Shown: one piece after another, positions 52,076 through 52,252 of the stretch
Numbering within the stretch: position 1 is the stretch's first letter
Layout: the number at the start of each line of letters is the position of its first letter
Source: JAVKDP01 sp040222185
Lineage (GTDB): Bacteria; Bacteroidota; Rhodothermia; Balneolales; Balneolaceae
DNA: 52,252 nt
Direction of reading: 5' to 3'
Assembly (NCBI GenBank): GCA_040222185.1
Contig: JAVKDP010000038.1
Coordinates: forward strand, 1-52,252
Made by a program: the position numbers and the translations under genes
Notes under the pieces: model-generated
What the model was told of the DNA's origin: nothing
Database searches by the model: none
The model's input: only the letters and a program-made list of their open reading frames with translations

Positions 52076-52252
52076 TTGAAAACCATAAATAAGTCATTTC
52101 AGGCATCTTTAAGAGAGCGGGGCTCTAAATTTCATGGCCTTCTTTTTCCTTGCGAGAATGAACAGGAATTTGGATTAAAATTAAATGAATTAAAATCTCA
52201 ATACCCAGATGCCTCTCATCATTGCTATGGTTACCGGATGGATCCTAATTCT
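52076..52252 (+). CDS. IMPACT/YigZ family protein, 3' end cut by window
   Basis: Frame open from a TTG at 52076 to the window end. After a short lead the translation gives LRERGSKFHGLLFPCENEQEFG and LNELKSQYPDASHHCYGYRM, matching the YigZ/UPF0029 opening (GSKFIA..., then a helix, then YPDASHHC). These proteins may act on translation control. The start is uncertain; no ATG is available in frame, and the frame is open only as far as a TGA at 52019-52021. Confidence 0.75.
   Translation, partial: MKTINKSFQASLRERGSKFHGLLFPCENEQEFGLKLNELKSQYPDASHHCYGYRMDPNS

Noticed and set aside
51921..52106. 61-residue minus-strand ORF between sdhC and the YigZ-like gene
   Set aside because: It overlaps the start of the better-supported plus-strand gene and I recognise no family; a small real gene cannot be fully excluded.
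1..52252. tRNA or rRNA genes
   Set aside because: No cloverleaf-type T-arm motifs or rRNA sequence were noticed by eye; a dedicated search would be needed to exclude a tRNA fully.

Overview
The window reads as a chromosomal segment from a low-GC (about 40% by eye) member of the Bacteroidota/FCB group, most likely Balneolota (Balneola/Gracilimonas-like). The signs are a type IX secretion C-terminal sorting domain of the 'YQNFPNPFNPSTTIKF' kind, a DUF4296 lipoprotein, a short 2-isopropylmalate synthase, the type B succinate dehydrogenase order sdhC-sdhA-sdhB, a PadR-linked FtsX-type permease with a permease prefix domain, a CadC-like regulator fused to TolB-type repeats, few Shine-Dalgarno sequences, and promoter-like TTG/TAnnTTTG boxes. 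No rRNA, tRNA, CRISPR array, phage or insertion sequence was seen.

Layout. 1-6.9 kb: housekeeping genes (cell-wall amidase cut by the window edge, uridine kinase, type III pantothenate kinase, a short-chain dehydrogenase, DUF4296 lipoprotein, RecQ, a TM1410-type glycosidase-like lipoprotein, a CBS protein). 7.0-10.1 kb: a 1019-residue secreted protein with four LamG-like units. 10.2-21.5 kb: branched-chain amino acid genes. leuA-leuC-leuD-leuB lie on the minus strand and ilvD-ilvB-ilvN-ilvC on the plus strand, with an unknown helical-repeat gene between them. leuB carries one in-frame TGA. 21.6-33 kb: small accessory and stress genes (two DinB-like proteins, an orphan HicB-like protein, KptA, a GNAT-ASCH fusion followed by a Crp-type regulator, a HEAT-like protein, an unassigned P-loop ATPase, an ECF sigma/anti-sigma/fasciclin module, a flavin-binding protein, a GNAT enzyme, and a second ECF sigma with a membrane partner). 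33-34.3 kb: ilvA, followed by a cluster of palindromic repeats. 34.6-48.3 kb: two tandem class V aminotransferases, a duplicated spondin-domain lipoprotein, the CadC/TolB regulator, a DUF1624 membrane protein, permease plus PadR, DUF2911, and a flotillin/NfeD-like pair. 48.4-52.3 kb: the sdhCAB operon and the start of an IMPACT/YigZ-family gene.

The most notable signal is in front of ilvD. A 25-codon leader ORF (16321-16398) has 12 Ile/Leu/Val residues. It is followed by a strong intrinsic terminator (16420-16452), and a 10-base perfect antiterminator pairing (16376-16385 with 16426-16435) overlaps the end of the leader ORF. Together these have all the parts of a ribosome-mediated attenuator that would set ilvDBNC transcription by charged Ile/Val/Leu tRNA supply. 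The leuA encoded nearby appears to lack the usual leucine-sensing domain, so control of this pathway may rest on RNA and on IlvN/IlvA rather than on LeuA.

Second in interest are the in-frame TGA in leuB and the sigma/anti-sigma/fasciclin neighbourhood, which resembles the mycobacterial SigK-RskA-MPT70/83 arrangement and has a good ECF-type promoter in front of the fasciclin gene.
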